A stretch of 64,000 nucleotides of DNA from Nageia nagi. Taxonomy: Eukaryota > Pinophyta. A model generated the notes under the pieces. It was not told the origin of the DNA and ran no database searches. It was given only the letters and a program-made list of their open reading frames with translations. Positions 1 through 11,265 of the stretch are shown here, one piece after another. Where the stretch lies: positions 160,704,001 to 160,768,000 of the forward strand of contig JBITNC010000001.1 in the NCBI GenBank assembly GCA_050084985.1, read 5' to 3'. Every line of letters starts with the position of its first letter. The first letter of the stretch is position 1. Position numbers and translations under genes: made by a program.

Positions 1-1522
1 GGTGAACATGGTTCCTGTTCCTAGCCTGGAACAGGTAGAGGTATGGGCTACATGGCTGACGGGGTTAGATGAAGTAAACCATAGGAAGAGGGGTGTGTCC
101 CTAGTGAGACATGTGTTAGAGTATCCTCTAGCATGGGGTGACCTACGGATGAGGCTCCTCATTGCCTACCTTTTGGATGCTATTGTCTACCCAGATAAGA
201 GTAGTGAGACCTTCCCTGTGGGCATGGTTCCTATCATACAGGACATGGTGACACACAGGCAGTAGTATGCATGGTGCCCTATGATACTGGCACAACTCTA
301 TCATGACCTCCACGGCTTTACAGAGGTGGAGAGAGGGGGGAGACAAGTAGCTCATTCTATGATACTGTAGGTGTGGGCATATGATCACATCATCATTTCT
401 AGACCGATGATGTTGCCCCTAGACCAGCCAGAGGATGTACCCACCTAGCAATGGTGGGCGATAATAGAGGGACCAAATTTTCCTAGCATGGACCTAGAGG
501 GATGGTGGGTATGGTTTGACCTACTACAGGAGGCACAGATATACTAGCATCCCTATCAGGGAGGTGTACTAGAGTGGGAGGAGGACATACAAGAGATGGC
601 ATGGGTGAGACACCCTACATACATATAGGTACATAGGGCACTAGTGGAGCTGTATAGGCTAGAGCGAGTACTCTATCAGTTCGACCTCTAGCATGGTATA
701 CCGGATGACTATAGGATAGTGGTGTGCTACTACCGTAGCAGGCACCTCCCAAAGGACTATGAACCAGTACCTAACTGGGACTCAGATTGGGAGTCCCCTA
801 GTAAGGACTCCGACTATGGGGCCAATGATGACATAGATGGACCTAACCATATGATGGATTACCTAGCCTGGTGGAGGGAACGCTATCCTCACCACATAGG
901 TATTCATGATACTAACTTAGGTGACTATGCATGGGAGGATGAAGACACAGGGGACATACAGACCAGATGGGATGCTCCCTTCATAGCAAGAGGGTGGGGA
1001 GGAGAGAGTAGCCTGACATATGCTTGCAACATGTCTCTAGATGTAGGTCATGATGATAGTGAGGAGACCGATCCAGATTAAGATGAGTATGAACCTGAGT
1101 ATGAAATAGATATAGATTGGGAGGAGGAAGACTACGATGAGGATGATGATGGTAACCTATTTTCTCTTTTACTTTGCTTTGATTTTCTAATTTTTATGAT
1201 ATGTGAAGGATTAACATGATATGTTTATGCTATGTCATAGATCCTGAGGTCAAGATGGCTAGGCTATGTGGTCAAATCGGTCAAATGGATGAGGAGATTA
1301 GAGAGCTATAGGGTCATCTATGGTTCGAAGGAGGGGATTATACTGGGTTGTATCAGGACCTATAGGTAGCTAACAAGAAATCAAAGCCCTCTACAAGTAG
1401 CTTTGCCAGTCCGTGAGGAGAAGGCATGCATAGAGAAGTACAAGGCACAGTGTGGGGGTGGCACATCTAGCAGGGCTACTAGTTCTAGTGTAGGGGGAGG
1501 GGGCTCTAGTAGGAGATTCTAG
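1..1522 (+). pseudogene. Plant-mobile-domain (PMD)-like pseudogene, copy 1, partial
   Basis: One frame (codons starting at position 2) runs from the left edge to 1151, broken only by TAG at 263, 368, 446, 545, 626, 689 and TAA at 1079. Its text resembles the aminotransferase-like plant mobile domain: FPVGMV, then LAQLYHDLHGF, then VWAYDHI. PMD proteins are either nuclear silencing factors (MAIN/MAIL type) or transposon-carried relatives. An acidic Asp/Glu-rich segment follows (about 780-1151). A GT-AG intron of 89 bp (1152-1240, phase 1) leads to a second exon with a coiled-coil-like stretch and a Gly/Ser-rich tail ending at TAG 1520-1522. The second exon has further stops and at least one frameshift near 1377-1412. 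The 5' part lies outside the window. Copy 3 at 61379-63240 has the same order and an intron at the same place, which supports the call. It could be a host-gene relic or transposon cargo. Confidence 0.62.
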
Positions 1523-1959
1523 GTCATTCTATGTGATCTCATCCAATTGTATTTTAAACAAAAACATTTTGATCATGATATATATATGAAACACAAATTT
1601 TGGTACCTAGTTTGTTCTTGTGCATGTGCTTGTGATGAATGAATTTGATGTTCAGTAATTCCTGACAACGAATGCCAATGACACAACCTGAAATTCTGAC
1701 TTCTCACATTGTGAGAGTAGTTGGTACCTTTTACTTTCTCCTATTTTTTCGCTAAAAGAGGACCACTGGCGATCTTATTGGTACAACATACAATGTTGGT
1801 GCTCTTGTTATGACATCATGAAGCCCCCCAATTTCTTCACCATGACATCCGTTAGTGACCTAAACTGGCTATTAGCTTCTCTCTCTCTTTTTTTTTTATA
1901 TTGATCTACCAAATGATACCTCCAGAGGGCCTAGAGCTCCCACTGGTGCGAGCCTCACT
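1523..1959. other. Non-coding stretch between PMD copy 1 and gag remnant
   Basis: No frame with coding character is seen on either strand. The + strand ORF at 1901-2155 overlaps the end of the minus-strand gag remnant and looks like its shadow. A short pyrimidine tract (about 1877-1898) is the only low-complexity feature. Confidence 0.5.
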
Positions 1960-3515
1960 CTATCATCCCTTTGACTGTATTTCTGATATCTTGATTCCTT
2001 TTTTCATGTGCCCATGGGCAAATAGTATTCCGGTATTATGCTACAGCATGGGGTTCTTATATATCCCCAACTTTTCATTATCTGTGTGTACTAGAGCATT
2101 TTTCTTTTCTTCTAGCTTATTGAATGAGATAGCCTTCTTATCTACTAAATCCTAAATAATATCTCTGAATTTTTGATATTCACATGTTTTATGGCCATGA
2201 CCCCTATGATATCTAAAAAATTCTCCTATAATTCTTGTGTTTCTTTGATTTATCGATGGTAATTGGATCAAACCTCTTTGCACCAATGACTGCAACAACT
2301 CATCATGATCTTTAGTATCTTTAGCATATACTCTAGGGTTCCTTTATTTTGTGAGTTCTTGCGACTCTTTGTTTGCTACAACTGTAGCTATCACTTTGGC
2401 TGGTACCAGTTTTTCATCTTTCTTATGCCCCCATAAACCAATTTTCATCAAGTGTCTCTCTTTTCGAATCATGGATAAGATCATTTCTATGAGGGGTTGT
2501 TCTAGATAATTGAAAAATTCAAGCATTACCTCATCTCTTAGTGACTTTATCAACATTTGTTTCAACTCCTTTTCACTTAACACTATGTATGTAGCCACTT
2601 TTTTCCAAGCTACTACAAACTCTTCAAATGATTGGCTCTTCCCTTGTCTCATTCTAGCCAAATCCATGATAGCAAGTTTTTTCTTTATACTGTGTTGATA
2701 CTGATCCAAGAATTCCTATTTTAACTATCTATAGTTGGTAATACTTTGGTCCTTTAAGTCATAAAACCATTCTAAAGCTTCTTCCCCTAGACTGAGCTTA
2801 AATAACCTAGCTAACATATCCTCATCTTGAAGGTGTCTACATGCTGCCTCTTCGAAAATTGTGATGTGCATCCTTGGATCACTTATACCATTGTACTTGC
2901 TGAATTTGATGTCTTCTCCTTCCCATGTTCTTCTTCTGATTCTTATGCAAAGAGGATGATTTTTTGCTAGATATTTATTTGCTTTTTTGTCATGTAATAA
3001 ATTTAACTTTTTTAGCTGCTCGGCCATTGCTTGAAGCTGGGCCATTCTTTGTTCTGCTATTTCTTTTTGCCTTTATTTTTCTATGTCATCCTGATCTGAC
3101 TTCTCTTCTAGGGTTTTACACCCTTTTGTCTCTTCTTCTTTCTCATGATCTAATGTTCCTGGGTGAATCTTAAATTTTGTTCCCTCCATTCCTATACTAG
3201 CTACATTTGTAATTCTCTTATGATGATCTCTTTTGTGCATGATTGCTATTTCTGATAAGATCCTGTGCTGATAACCCTTCTTACTTCTGCTTCTTTAATC
3301 TCTTTCTCTCGATCTAACCAATAGGGATAAGCATCAACCAATCTCTGTGCTATAGAGTCCATTTCAAGTTCTGTCTCTAACTCATCATCTAATTCTTCAT
3401 CAAAATGTATCACTTCCTCTTCATCTAAATATTCATTATTCATTTCTTCCTGCATTATTGCTTCATGATTTCTAACACATTCAACAAGGGTTAGAGATGA
3501 CATAGACTCACACAT
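1960..3515 (-). pseudogene. Ty3/gypsy gag remnant
   Basis: Read on the minus strand, two open pieces (3045-2725 and 2709-2344) lie in one frame, separated by two TAG codons. They carry a retrotransposon-gag pattern: FSKYNGISDP, LSLGEEALEWFYDLKD, then a QGKSQSFEEFVVAW segment. The capsid domain packages element RNA. Downstream, about 2250-2150, the frame gives RYHRGHGHKTC, the single His/Cys knuckle typical of plant gypsy gag, and coding character fades near 1960. Upstream, an acidic piece (3515-3246) is in a different frame, implying an indel near 3240. No protease, RT or LTR is attached, so this is a fragment. The knuckle text resembles that in the elements at 24793 and 52587, so it probably belongs to the same broad lineage. 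Confidence 0.7.
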
Positions 3516-3768
3516 ATTTGTTTTAATATCCCTAGAGTGGAAGTTTGTTGGTTAAAGCATGGCACATAAAATTTTTCACGATCTTCTATAATAGTCATAG
3601 TTGGTTTGATAAAGATGCTCTAATGATTGATGTGAGATTGTTTGTAGTTTTGAATTTCCATAAATAGTGAAAAGAATATGTCGTACTAGTGTCTGTAGCA
3701 AATTTGTAGAACATACCAAAATCTTTCATAAACTGTTGCACTAACCTAAGTTTTTCCTCAGTAAGGTT

Positions 3769-4074
3769 CTATATATTGAATCTATTAGGTTGGTATAGGG
3801 TTATTGACAAATCCTTTTTGAACATTTGGTTGATATTTTCTAGGGTTTCACCATTAGAACTATCATTATCTTTGGAATCACCATGATAGGATTCCTCATT
3901 CAGAAGTTTATCTTTAATAATCCAAGGAGCACTTTCCTTATTTAGTCTAGCACTTTTCCTAATTGGCTCTGTTCCTTTCCATGTTTTTCTTTTCCTCTTA
4001 GGTGATGATTGAACTAATGAAGAATAATTTGAAAATTCATCTATATCTTTGTTCATTTTTGAATTAGAAAGCAT
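3769..4074 (-). pseudogene. Basic/acidic ORF upstream of gag remnant
   Basis: This 101-residue open frame lies just upstream, on the same strand, of the gag remnant. It has a basic patch (SPKRKRKTWKG, RKSARLNK) followed by an Asp/Asn/Ser-rich stretch. It may be the N-terminal part of the same gag polyprotein or an unrelated short ORF. No domain is recognised and I infer no function. Confidence 0.3.
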
Positions 4075-5279
4075 GTTTCACATGGGGTTTACCAAATGTT
4101 TACAAATAAAATTGAGCGTGCAAATAAATAAATAGGCAAATATCTACAAACTCAATAGTATTTGTATTTGAGCTACGGATAGCAATTTATTCTAAATAGC
4201 AATAAACAAAATAACTAATTCAGAAATGTAATTGTACCAACCAAGACTGTAATTTGTGTACTTACCTCATGGAACATACCTCACAATGAAAGATGAAGAT
4301 ATTGGTGATGTACTGATAATGAGCTGCCTTTCCAACAACATAGTGACCTATGAAGATGCAAAAAGAGGACCATAGGCAGTCCATTTTAGTGATATAAGAG
4401 CATCATTGGTGTTCTTTGGTTCATAAAGGAGCATCGGCAGCCTTCATTTGATGATTCTTAACTTCTCGATCAAGTCCAACACTTCAATACGGATGTCTCA
4501 GATAGCAGTGTGATATCAGAATAGATCATGGATGTCAGGATAGCTCATGAAAGGAAGCACACAAACCATAGCCTTGTAGGTGGTACCAAGAGATACCTTA
4601 AGGGGTTGCCACTTACAAGACCATACACGAGATCGTGTGTATCCTTGTTATGTGGACTTACTATTAGATCCCTTATTTATATAGATAATAGATAATACAA
4701 CCCATGGGTCAGCATGCATCTACATAAATAAGGCTAATTCACAATATTCAAGATAAGCACACCAATAAACAAGATAATTCATGCAATATTCAAGATAATC
4801 ATTATAAAATTCATATTCAAGATAAACATTGATATTATCACTTTAAGACACTCAAGACATATATTTAGACCAAGCATATTTCATTAATTTATTGATTTAA
4901 AAACATAAATTCATTTTTATGTGTTAACAAATCTATAACAAATTAAATGATCACATCATATAATAACTATTCATCCATAAAAATATCATATATTACCATA
5001 CAACACAATGTAAATAAATATCAATAATCTATCATCATGATATACAACATTAATATTAAATATATATACCCAAAATATCACTATATTTATATAATATATC
5101 CAAAAATAATCATATAATATCCATTTCCCAACCCTCAATAAATATCCATCCAATAAAACTATGGATCATGATCACCATGATCCATAAAATGAATATAATA
5201 TAATCATCCATCAATGAATATAATTCTAAACCACTAGTATTATAAACTAATAACAAAATAACATAACAACAAGTAATAA
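4075..5279. other. AT-rich spacer without recognisable genes
   Basis: The stretch 4075-4680 has moderate complexity but no coding-like frame. From about 4700 to 5280 it becomes very AT-rich, with many ATAAT and CATAT runs. I see no LTR end, primer-binding site or RNA gene. Confidence 0.5.
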
Positions 5280-5875
5280 TTATCAATCTATTAGGGCATC
5301 CTCATACTCACTTCCTTCACTACCACCCTAGCCATTAGTCTCACCAATCTCTTAACCTCTCTAAGTTAATACTAAGGTACTACCTACTCTCTACTCTTTC
5401 CCTACTATAAGAAGTTGTGCCTCTATTCTAACCTCTCTACACACTATAGGCACCTTATGCCCCACTAGCTATATCTATAGGAAAGATATGAACATCTAAA
5501 AGGATATAACCTAGAGGAGGAATAGGATAATCAATAAGTGCATACATAGGAACACTTACCAAGAAAGTGTCAATCACCCCATGGTAGTAGTCCTATTGTT
5601 TGCAAATATCTTGAATAAAGGAGGAATACTTCCTCTTTACATCTACTGATGTCCCTATTATCCCAACCTACTACTACAAGGTCTAAACCATGGCTTGAGC
5701 TATGTCTATCTCATATCTATAATGGTCATGATCAATGCTATACCTAAGCCTATCCTCATTAGAATATCTATATTGATCTAGTTGGACACATACAAACTCA
5801 TTATCTTGATGAGATTGATCAAGTAAATACTAGGACTATGAAAGTAAAAACTTGAGCTCAAAAATCTCCCCCAGT
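5280..5875 (-). pseudogene. PMD-like pseudogene copy 2, 3' part (downstream of copia insertion)
   Basis: The minus strand continues the coding-like frame that comes from 14819-16200 across the copia insertion. With one copy of the CCAGT duplication removed, the frame runs through the junction, and then reads long stretches broken almost only by TAG/TAA codons at positions where Gln would fit. The residues are rich in Tyr, Asp and His (for example YRYEIDIAQAMV). No named domain is seen in this part. It corresponds to the C-terminal half of a PMD-like protein, after the acidic segment. The 3' end near 5280 is approximate. Confidence 0.5.
5871..5875. repeat. Target-site duplication, left (CCAGT)
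   Basis: CCAGT lies directly before the TGTTAAGC start of the 5' LTR and matches 14819-14823 exactly. A 5-bp duplication is what Ty1/copia integrase makes. Confidence 0.9.
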
Positions 5876-6150
5876 TGTTAAGCATGTGTGATTGTCATTG
5901 TTGTGAACACATGGTTTTGGTAAAGACCGGGTTCCGGAAGTGATGAGGTCAGCAAGGAGAATTGAAAAGTTGGGGTTAGTAAATTAAGCATTTCAGAATG
6001 AAATAATAAAAGCTCAGTTGTGAAAAAAAGTTGGGTTCCAGAGAAAGTGAGTAGAGCATTCTAGAAGCATGAAGATGACATCACGGGAAGAACAATGTTC
6101 ACATTTTTGAATGAAACCGAGTTTCGGAGATGATGAGGTTAGCAAGGGGT

Positions 6151-6767
6151 GAATAAAAGTTCGGAGATAAAAGTCTAGAGATAAAAGTGCGAAGATAAAA
6201 GTGTGAAGATAAAAGTGCGAAGATAAAAGTGCGAAGATAAAAGTTCGGAGATAAAAGTGCGAAGATAAAAGTACGGAGATAAAAGTGCGAAGATAAAAGT
6301 CCAGAGATAAAAGTGCGAAGATAAAAGTCCGGAGATAAAAGTGCGAAGATAAAAGTTCGGAGATAAAAGTCCGGAGAGAAAAGTCTGGAGATAAAAGTCC
6401 GGAGATAAAAGTCTGAAGAGAAAAGTTCGGAGATAAAAGTCTGAAAATAAAAGTTCAGAGATAAAAGTTCGAAGATAAAAGTCTGGAGATAAAAGTTAGA
6501 AGATAAAAGTCCGAAGATAAAAGTCTAGAGATAAAAGTCTGCAGAGAAAAGTCCGGAGATAAAAGTTCGGAGATAAAAGTCCAGAGAGAAAAGTCCGGAG
6601 ATAAAAGTTCGGAGATAAAAGTTTGGAGATAAAAGTCCGAAGATAAAAGTCTGGAGATAAAAGTTCGGAGATAAAAGTACAGAGATAAAAGTCCGAAGAG
6701 AAAAGTCTGTAGATAAAAGTCTAGAGATAAAATTTCGAAGATAAAAATCCGGAGATAAAAATCTGAA
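6151..6767 (+). repeat. 14-bp minisatellite in copia 5' LTR, about 44 units
   Basis: The unit is close to GATAAAAGTCCGGA with a variable 4-5 base middle. In the first third, GTGCGAA-type units alternate with other types, giving a 28-bp higher-order pattern; in the rest this type is absent. The same layout occurs in the 3' LTR, so the array predates insertion. Because 14 bp times three is 42 bp, the array stays open on the minus strand and mimics a repetitive protein. Confidence 0.93.
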
Positions 6768-6997
6768 CAACGCAGGAAGCGTTTTACTCTACTTTCAGAG
6801 TCTAGAGAAGATGACATTAGCAGTTGGTGTTGAAAATTTTGGAAGGCCATGCAGATACCTGGAACTCTCTTCCAGAGTCTGGAGATGATGACATCATGGT
6901 GAATACAATAAACATCCGGTAAGCTAGTAGGCCATGCAGATACCTTGGAACTCTCTTTCAAAATCAGTGGAGAAAGAGCTACACTTGTCTGAACAAC

Positions 6998-7007
6998 TTT
7001 ATTTAAG
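6998..7007 (+). promoter_or_regulatory. Possible TATA-like element in 5' LTR
   Basis: TTTATTTAAG is kept in both LTRs (here and 13941-13950), about 75-80 bases before a conserved AATAAA. This spacing would allow a short R region between transcription start and polyadenylation signal. Position and role are inferred only from sequence. Confidence 0.28.
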
Positions 7008-7080
7008 CAAGAGGAGCATTCATCAATTACAGTAGTTGCAGTCTCAGATAGTGAACTCTCTTAGTACAGGAGCAGTTACA

Positions 7081-7086
7081 AATAAA
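7081..7086 (+). terminator. Possible LTR polyadenylation signal AATAAA
   Basis: AATAAA is present here and at the matching place in the 3' LTR (14024-14029). In plant LTR elements the signal lies near the R region. AT-rich context makes chance matches common, so confidence is low. Confidence 0.28.
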
Positions 7087-7144
7087 TATTCCTTTTCAGT
7101 TTGTTTTTAGTAACATGTCATGATAGGAACAGTTTCATGAGGGG

Positions 7145-7190
7145 TTTTCTTGATGTGTAATAGTTTTTCTTGATGTGTAACGGTTTGTAG
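7145..7190 (+). repeat. 20-bp direct repeat, two copies (5' LTR)
   Basis: TTTTCTTGATGTGTAA followed by YAGT/CGGT occurs twice in tandem. The 3' LTR has three copies at 14087-14147, so the copy number changed after, or during, the last round of replication. Confidence 0.85.
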
Positions 7191-7858
7191 GAATGGATGT
7201 GAAGAGTGGATTGGAGATAGAGGGAAAACTGGCGAGCAGAGACATGAGAGTTGTAGTAATAGCATGGAAGAGATGGAGAGTGGATAGAAGAAGGTGTGAA
7301 AAACAAGCATGGAGAGAAGAGTGAGAAGAGAAGTGTGTAGTGGAGAGGGAAGAGCGTGGAAGAGGGGAGTATCTGGAGTATGTGAAGTGAGAAAATGAAT
7401 ATGCAGAGAGGATAGTGATTATTTAACTGTGTTACTTTGGAGCTGTGTGCAGAGATCAAATAATGAGCATTAGAGCTAGACCATTGAGGGTCTTCTAGAA
7501 CTATATTCCTTCCTCCTTTTGGATATTGTATCAAGTGGGTGCTTGATAGCTAGAGTTGGTGCTCCAAGTAGTAGGTGCTGCTATATTTAAAGTGGTAGTT
7601 GGTGCTACCCTTCACAGTTGGTGCTGTGAATCTGTAAGCTTTCTTTAATGACTATATTTGGATTGGAGTCCAAGCAGTCATGTTCGAGGATGTAGCCAAT
7701 CTAGTGAACCTCGTTATATCTAGTGTTGTGTGATGTACTTGGTGTGCTTGCTCAATTTGCTCTGGCTTTTAATCTATCTTTATTTACAAAGCTTAAATTG
7801 ATTATTTTTATATACACTGATTCACCCCCCCTCTCAGTGTCACTCGAAGTCCAACAAT

Positions 7859-7871
7859 TGGTATCAGAGCC
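7859..7871 (+). other. Primer-binding site (initiator tRNA-Met)
   Basis: TGGTATCAGAGCC starts two bases after the 5' LTR end. It is the usual plant copia site complementary to the 3' end of initiator methionine tRNA, where minus-strand DNA synthesis starts. Confidence 0.9.
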
Positions 7872-7920
7872 ACATTCCTACTTAGGCTATAATAGCTAAG
7901 GAGATCATGGTAGTGGCACT

Positions 7921-9735
7921 ATGGCAAGCAGAGAAGGTTTCTCATCTAACAAGGCACCTCTCTTTGATGGAACCAATTATGCTTTTTGGAAAATTTGAAT
8001 GAAGACTTATCTCAGTGCATTGGGTTATGGTACTTGGGATGCTGTTAAAAGGGGTTACACTCCTCCCCCTATAGGTCCATCAGATGAAGCAGAAAGAAAG
8101 GCATTTGAATGTGATGCAAAAGTAAGAAATGCCCTCATGTGTGGTCTTGTGGATAGTGAACTGGTGAAAGTTATGGTGTGCAAATCTGCAAAAGAAATAT
8201 GGAATAAGTTGAAGAGCATTCACAAAGGAGATGATAAAGTCAAGGAAGCAAAACTCCAAACTCATAGAGCTCAATTCGAAGTTCTAAAGATGAATGAAGA
8301 TGAAACCATCGAAGCATATATGTTGAGAGTAAATGAAATTACTAATGCAATCAGAGGTCTTGGAGAAGAAATTGAAGATCATGTCATCATGAAAAAGGTA
8401 CTGCAATCTCTCACATCTCACTTTGATTCAAAGGTGTCTGCTATTGAAGAAGCAAAAAATTTGAAAACTTTCAGCATGGATGAAATGCATGGATCGCTGA
8501 CTACTTATGAAATGAGGATCAAAAAAGCAAAACATTCAAAAAAGGAAGCAGCATTTAAAGCCAATAACATTACCACAGCCAAAATAGATTCTGACGATGA
8601 GGAACAATCTGATGAAGCAGAAGCAAATTTTGTTAGAAAGCTAAAAAGGGGAAAAGGTAAATATAAAGGCAAGCTATCATTTAAATGTTTTAACTGTGGT
8701 GGTATTGGTCATTTCATTTCAAAATATCCATATAGAAGAATTGATAAAGATGATCAAGAATCATATTTTGAGAAAAACCACAAAATGAAATCTCATGCTC
8801 GAAATAGAAGGTCAAATAGACAGAGCTTCATATCTAGAAATAAAGGCTCCACTGATGATGATTCCAGTAATGAATCAGAAAAAGAATATAACAAAGCATT
8901 GTTTATGGCATTTGAAGAGAAACTAAATGAAGATAATCAAAATGACCAAGAACATAAAAAGGAAGAGACAGATGAAGAAAATGACTGTGAGATTGAGATT
9001 GATCTTGAAGAAGAACTAATAACAGCATTGAATGAATTGAATAAAGAAATAAAGAAAAATAAGAAACTCTCAAAAAGGTTTGATGATGCAAGTAATATTA
9101 TAGAAAACTTAAAAATAGAAGTGGAAGAATCTAAGAGGATAAATGAGAGTTTGGAGGAACAGCTTCTTGTCAAAGTTAAAAATTACAGTAAGCTTGAAGA
9201 AGAAATAACTGGGCTATGTATGGAACTAGAGGAAGTCACCAAGAAAATCAGCTCTTTTGAATATCTAGAAGGAAGGTCGACTAAACTCAACAAAATCATT
9301 AATAGTCAAAGAATGTTTTCCGATAAATCTGGTCTGGGATATGAACAAGGATAATCTTCCAATGACACAAAAAGGGAAAACATAAAAGAAACCAAGAAGA
9401 AGGAAGATAGCTCAGGACTGGAGAATGATGGCTTCACTCAAGTGCATTCCAGAAGAAGACCCTATGCAAGACCAAGAAGTACTCAGCAATATAATAGCTA
9501 CATCCATCCCTTCAATGGATACTATTTCAAATGCAATGCATATAGACACAAAATTTCTAAATGTAAGTATAATATCACTCCAAGAACCTTTGTTACTAGG
9601 AATGCATTCAGCCCACTAATGGAGTATCCAGTTGAGTGTTACAACTATCATGAATATGGACACATTGCTAGATTCTGCAGAAATAATCATGGCATGAGGT
9701 TCTTTCCACCGAGACAACTTCCTTCCATAAGATAG
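7921..9735 (+). pseudogene. Copia gag (capsid/nucleocapsid) region, broken
   Basis: The gag frame most likely starts at ATG 7921, since the usual copia start text (LFDGTNYAFWK) follows. It is cut at once by TGA 7996-7998, so the long open part begins at 7999. Capsid-type helices follow (about 7999-8560), then a basic region with a zinc knuckle (about 8686-8730), an acidic coiled coil rich in Glu/Lys (about 8880-9290), and two more knuckles near 9520-9550 and 9634-9675. In all three knuckles one Cys is replaced by Tyr: codons 8725, 9523 and 9646, each TAT where TGT is expected. Stops at 9352 and 9733 are TAA and TAG. Gag would form the RNA-packaging particle in the cytoplasm. This copy could not bind zinc normally. 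Confidence 0.9.
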
Positions 9736-9891
9736 AATAAATAATTTCAGACCAGTCATCCATAGGAAAAAGAAAAGTATAATAAAAAACAAGAAGTTGG
9801 AATAAAAGTAAAACAAGTCTGGAAAGAAAAGGAGAAACTCAGAGAGGATAAAGAGTCTTTAATCGTTCAAATAGCATTAAAAGCTCAAGAC

Positions 9892-10200
9892 AAACCATCA
9901 CCATGGATATTAGATAGCAGATGCTCAAGTCACATGATAGGTGACAAGAAGATATTTCTAAAACTACAAGAATATGAAGGTGGGTCAGTAAGATTTGGAA
10001 ATAATGATGGTGCACAGATTATCGGTAAAGGGATAGTCAAAATAAATGACGACAACATTAGATCCAAAAAGGTATTATTTGTTGTGGTACTGAAGCACAA
10101 TTTGTTGAGCATCAGTCAAATATGTGACAAAGGACATGATGTAATTTTCAAAAGGCATGGCTGTGAGATCCGAAGGGCAAATAGTGGTAGACTTATAGCA
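9892..10200 (+). pseudogene. Copia aspartic protease domain, active site altered
   Basis: The frame continues from gag without shift. PWILDS at 9901 is the start of the copia retropepsin, which cuts the polyprotein. The active-site triad reads Asp-Ser-Arg, not Asp-Ser-Gly: codon 9919-9921 is AGA, one G-to-A step from GGA. The following HMIGDKK and LLSISQICDKGHDV stretches are standard for the domain. This copy should be inactive. Confidence 0.85.
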
Positions 10201-11265
10201 GTTGGTACAAGAACCTGTGGTAATTTATACACCTTATCAGATATTTCAGAGGGATCATGTCTTCTAGGCAAGGAGAGTGATGATTGGTTATGGCATAAGA
10301 GATTGGGACACATCTATTTTAAAAACTTGATGAACATTTGCTCAAAAAGAGTAGTAAGAGATATGCCCAGTATCAGCAAACTAGCAAATGATATTTGTGA
10401 TTCATACCAAAGGGGAAAGCAAACTCAGGCAAAGTTCAAAGTGAAAGAATATCACACAAGCAGACCATTGGAAATCATACACACCAACCTATGCAGACCA
10501 ATGAGAACACAAAGCTTCAATGGAGATAAGTATTTTATTCTGTTCATAGATGATTATTCAAGAATGACTTGGGTGTAATTTTTGAAACATAAATCTGAAG
10601 CTTTTGAAATGTTCAAAGCATTTAAAAATCAAGTAGAAAATTAGATAGAGAGGAGAATTAAATGTCTTCACTCAGATAGAGGAGGTGAGTTCACTTCTTA
10701 TGAGTTTACTAAGTTTTGCATACAACACGAAATTAAAAGACAATTCTCTGTAGCTAGAACTCCACAACAAAATGGAGTAGTTGAAAGAAAAAATAGAGCA
10801 GTACAAGAAATGGCTCGAACCATGCTAATAGAAAGTAAGGTTGCTGATAGGTTCTGGAAACAAGTAGTGCATATTGCAATGCATATTCAAAATAGATGTA
10901 TGATGCGACCACATGAGGACAAAACACCATATAAATTATGGTTTGGAAGAAGAGCTACAGTGAGGCACTTCAGGACCTTTGGTAGTAAATGCTATATCAA
11001 GAGAATAGAAGAAAATTTAGGAAAGTTTGAGGATAGATCTGATGAAGGTATCTTTCTTGGTTACTCTTCGAAGAGCAAAGCACACAGGTGTTACAATAAA
11101 AGGACAAAAATAATCATTGATAGTGCTGATGTTCGTGTTGATGAGAAAAGAGATCTTCCCAAGAGAAATGATGATGATGATCTTCCTGTCTATCAAGATT
11201 CAATTGAAGAAGACAAAAAGAATAAAAACAAATCTAAGCCTCATGTACAACAATCACAAGTAAAG
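10201..11265 (+). pseudogene. Copia integrase, broken
   Basis: A GAG-pre-integrase/zinc region comes first (LWHKRLGHIYFKNL at about 10288), where the second Cys of the C-X2-C pair is Tyr at 10405-10407. The catalytic core follows: the first acidic residue of the DDE triad is Asn (AAC at 10486-10488, in HTNLC), while the second Asp (HSDRGGEF) and the Glu (PQQNGVVERKNR) are kept. Stops TAA 10576 and TAG 10642 interrupt it. The C-terminal half (10810-11268) is open, with FGRRATVRHFRTFGSKCY, a normal integrase end. Integrase inserts the cDNA into the host chromosome. The frame ends at the deletion junction near 11266. Confidence 0.88.

Larger units (their letters stand above)
5876..7856 (+). repeat. 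Copia 5' LTR (1981 bp)
   Basis: It starts TGTTAAGCATG at 5876 and ends CCAACA at 7856, next to the primer-binding site. It contains the 14-bp minisatellite (6151-6767) and a 20-bp doublet near 7145-7190. The unit matches 12801-14818 along its whole length. Confidence 0.93.

Noticed and set aside
263-1081. TAG reassigned or read through as Gln in PMD copy 1
   Set aside because: Other elements in the window have TAA and TGA breaks and frameshifts too, so decay by deamination is simpler than recoding in a plant nuclear genome.
1901-2155. Plus-strand ORF next to the gag remnant
   Set aside because: It overlaps the coding-like minus-strand gag knuckle region and has no motif.
6455-6961. Long minus-strand ORFs with LLSxDFYLxTFI repeats (also 13024-13713)
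   Set aside because: They are the 14-bp LTR minisatellite read in a frame that happens to stay open. They exist only inside the array and have no start context or conservation.
7107-7534. Minus-strand ORFs in the copia LTRs (also 13987-14425)
   Set aside because: They appear in both LTRs antisense to the element and differ between copies by stops and shifts; no domain is seen.
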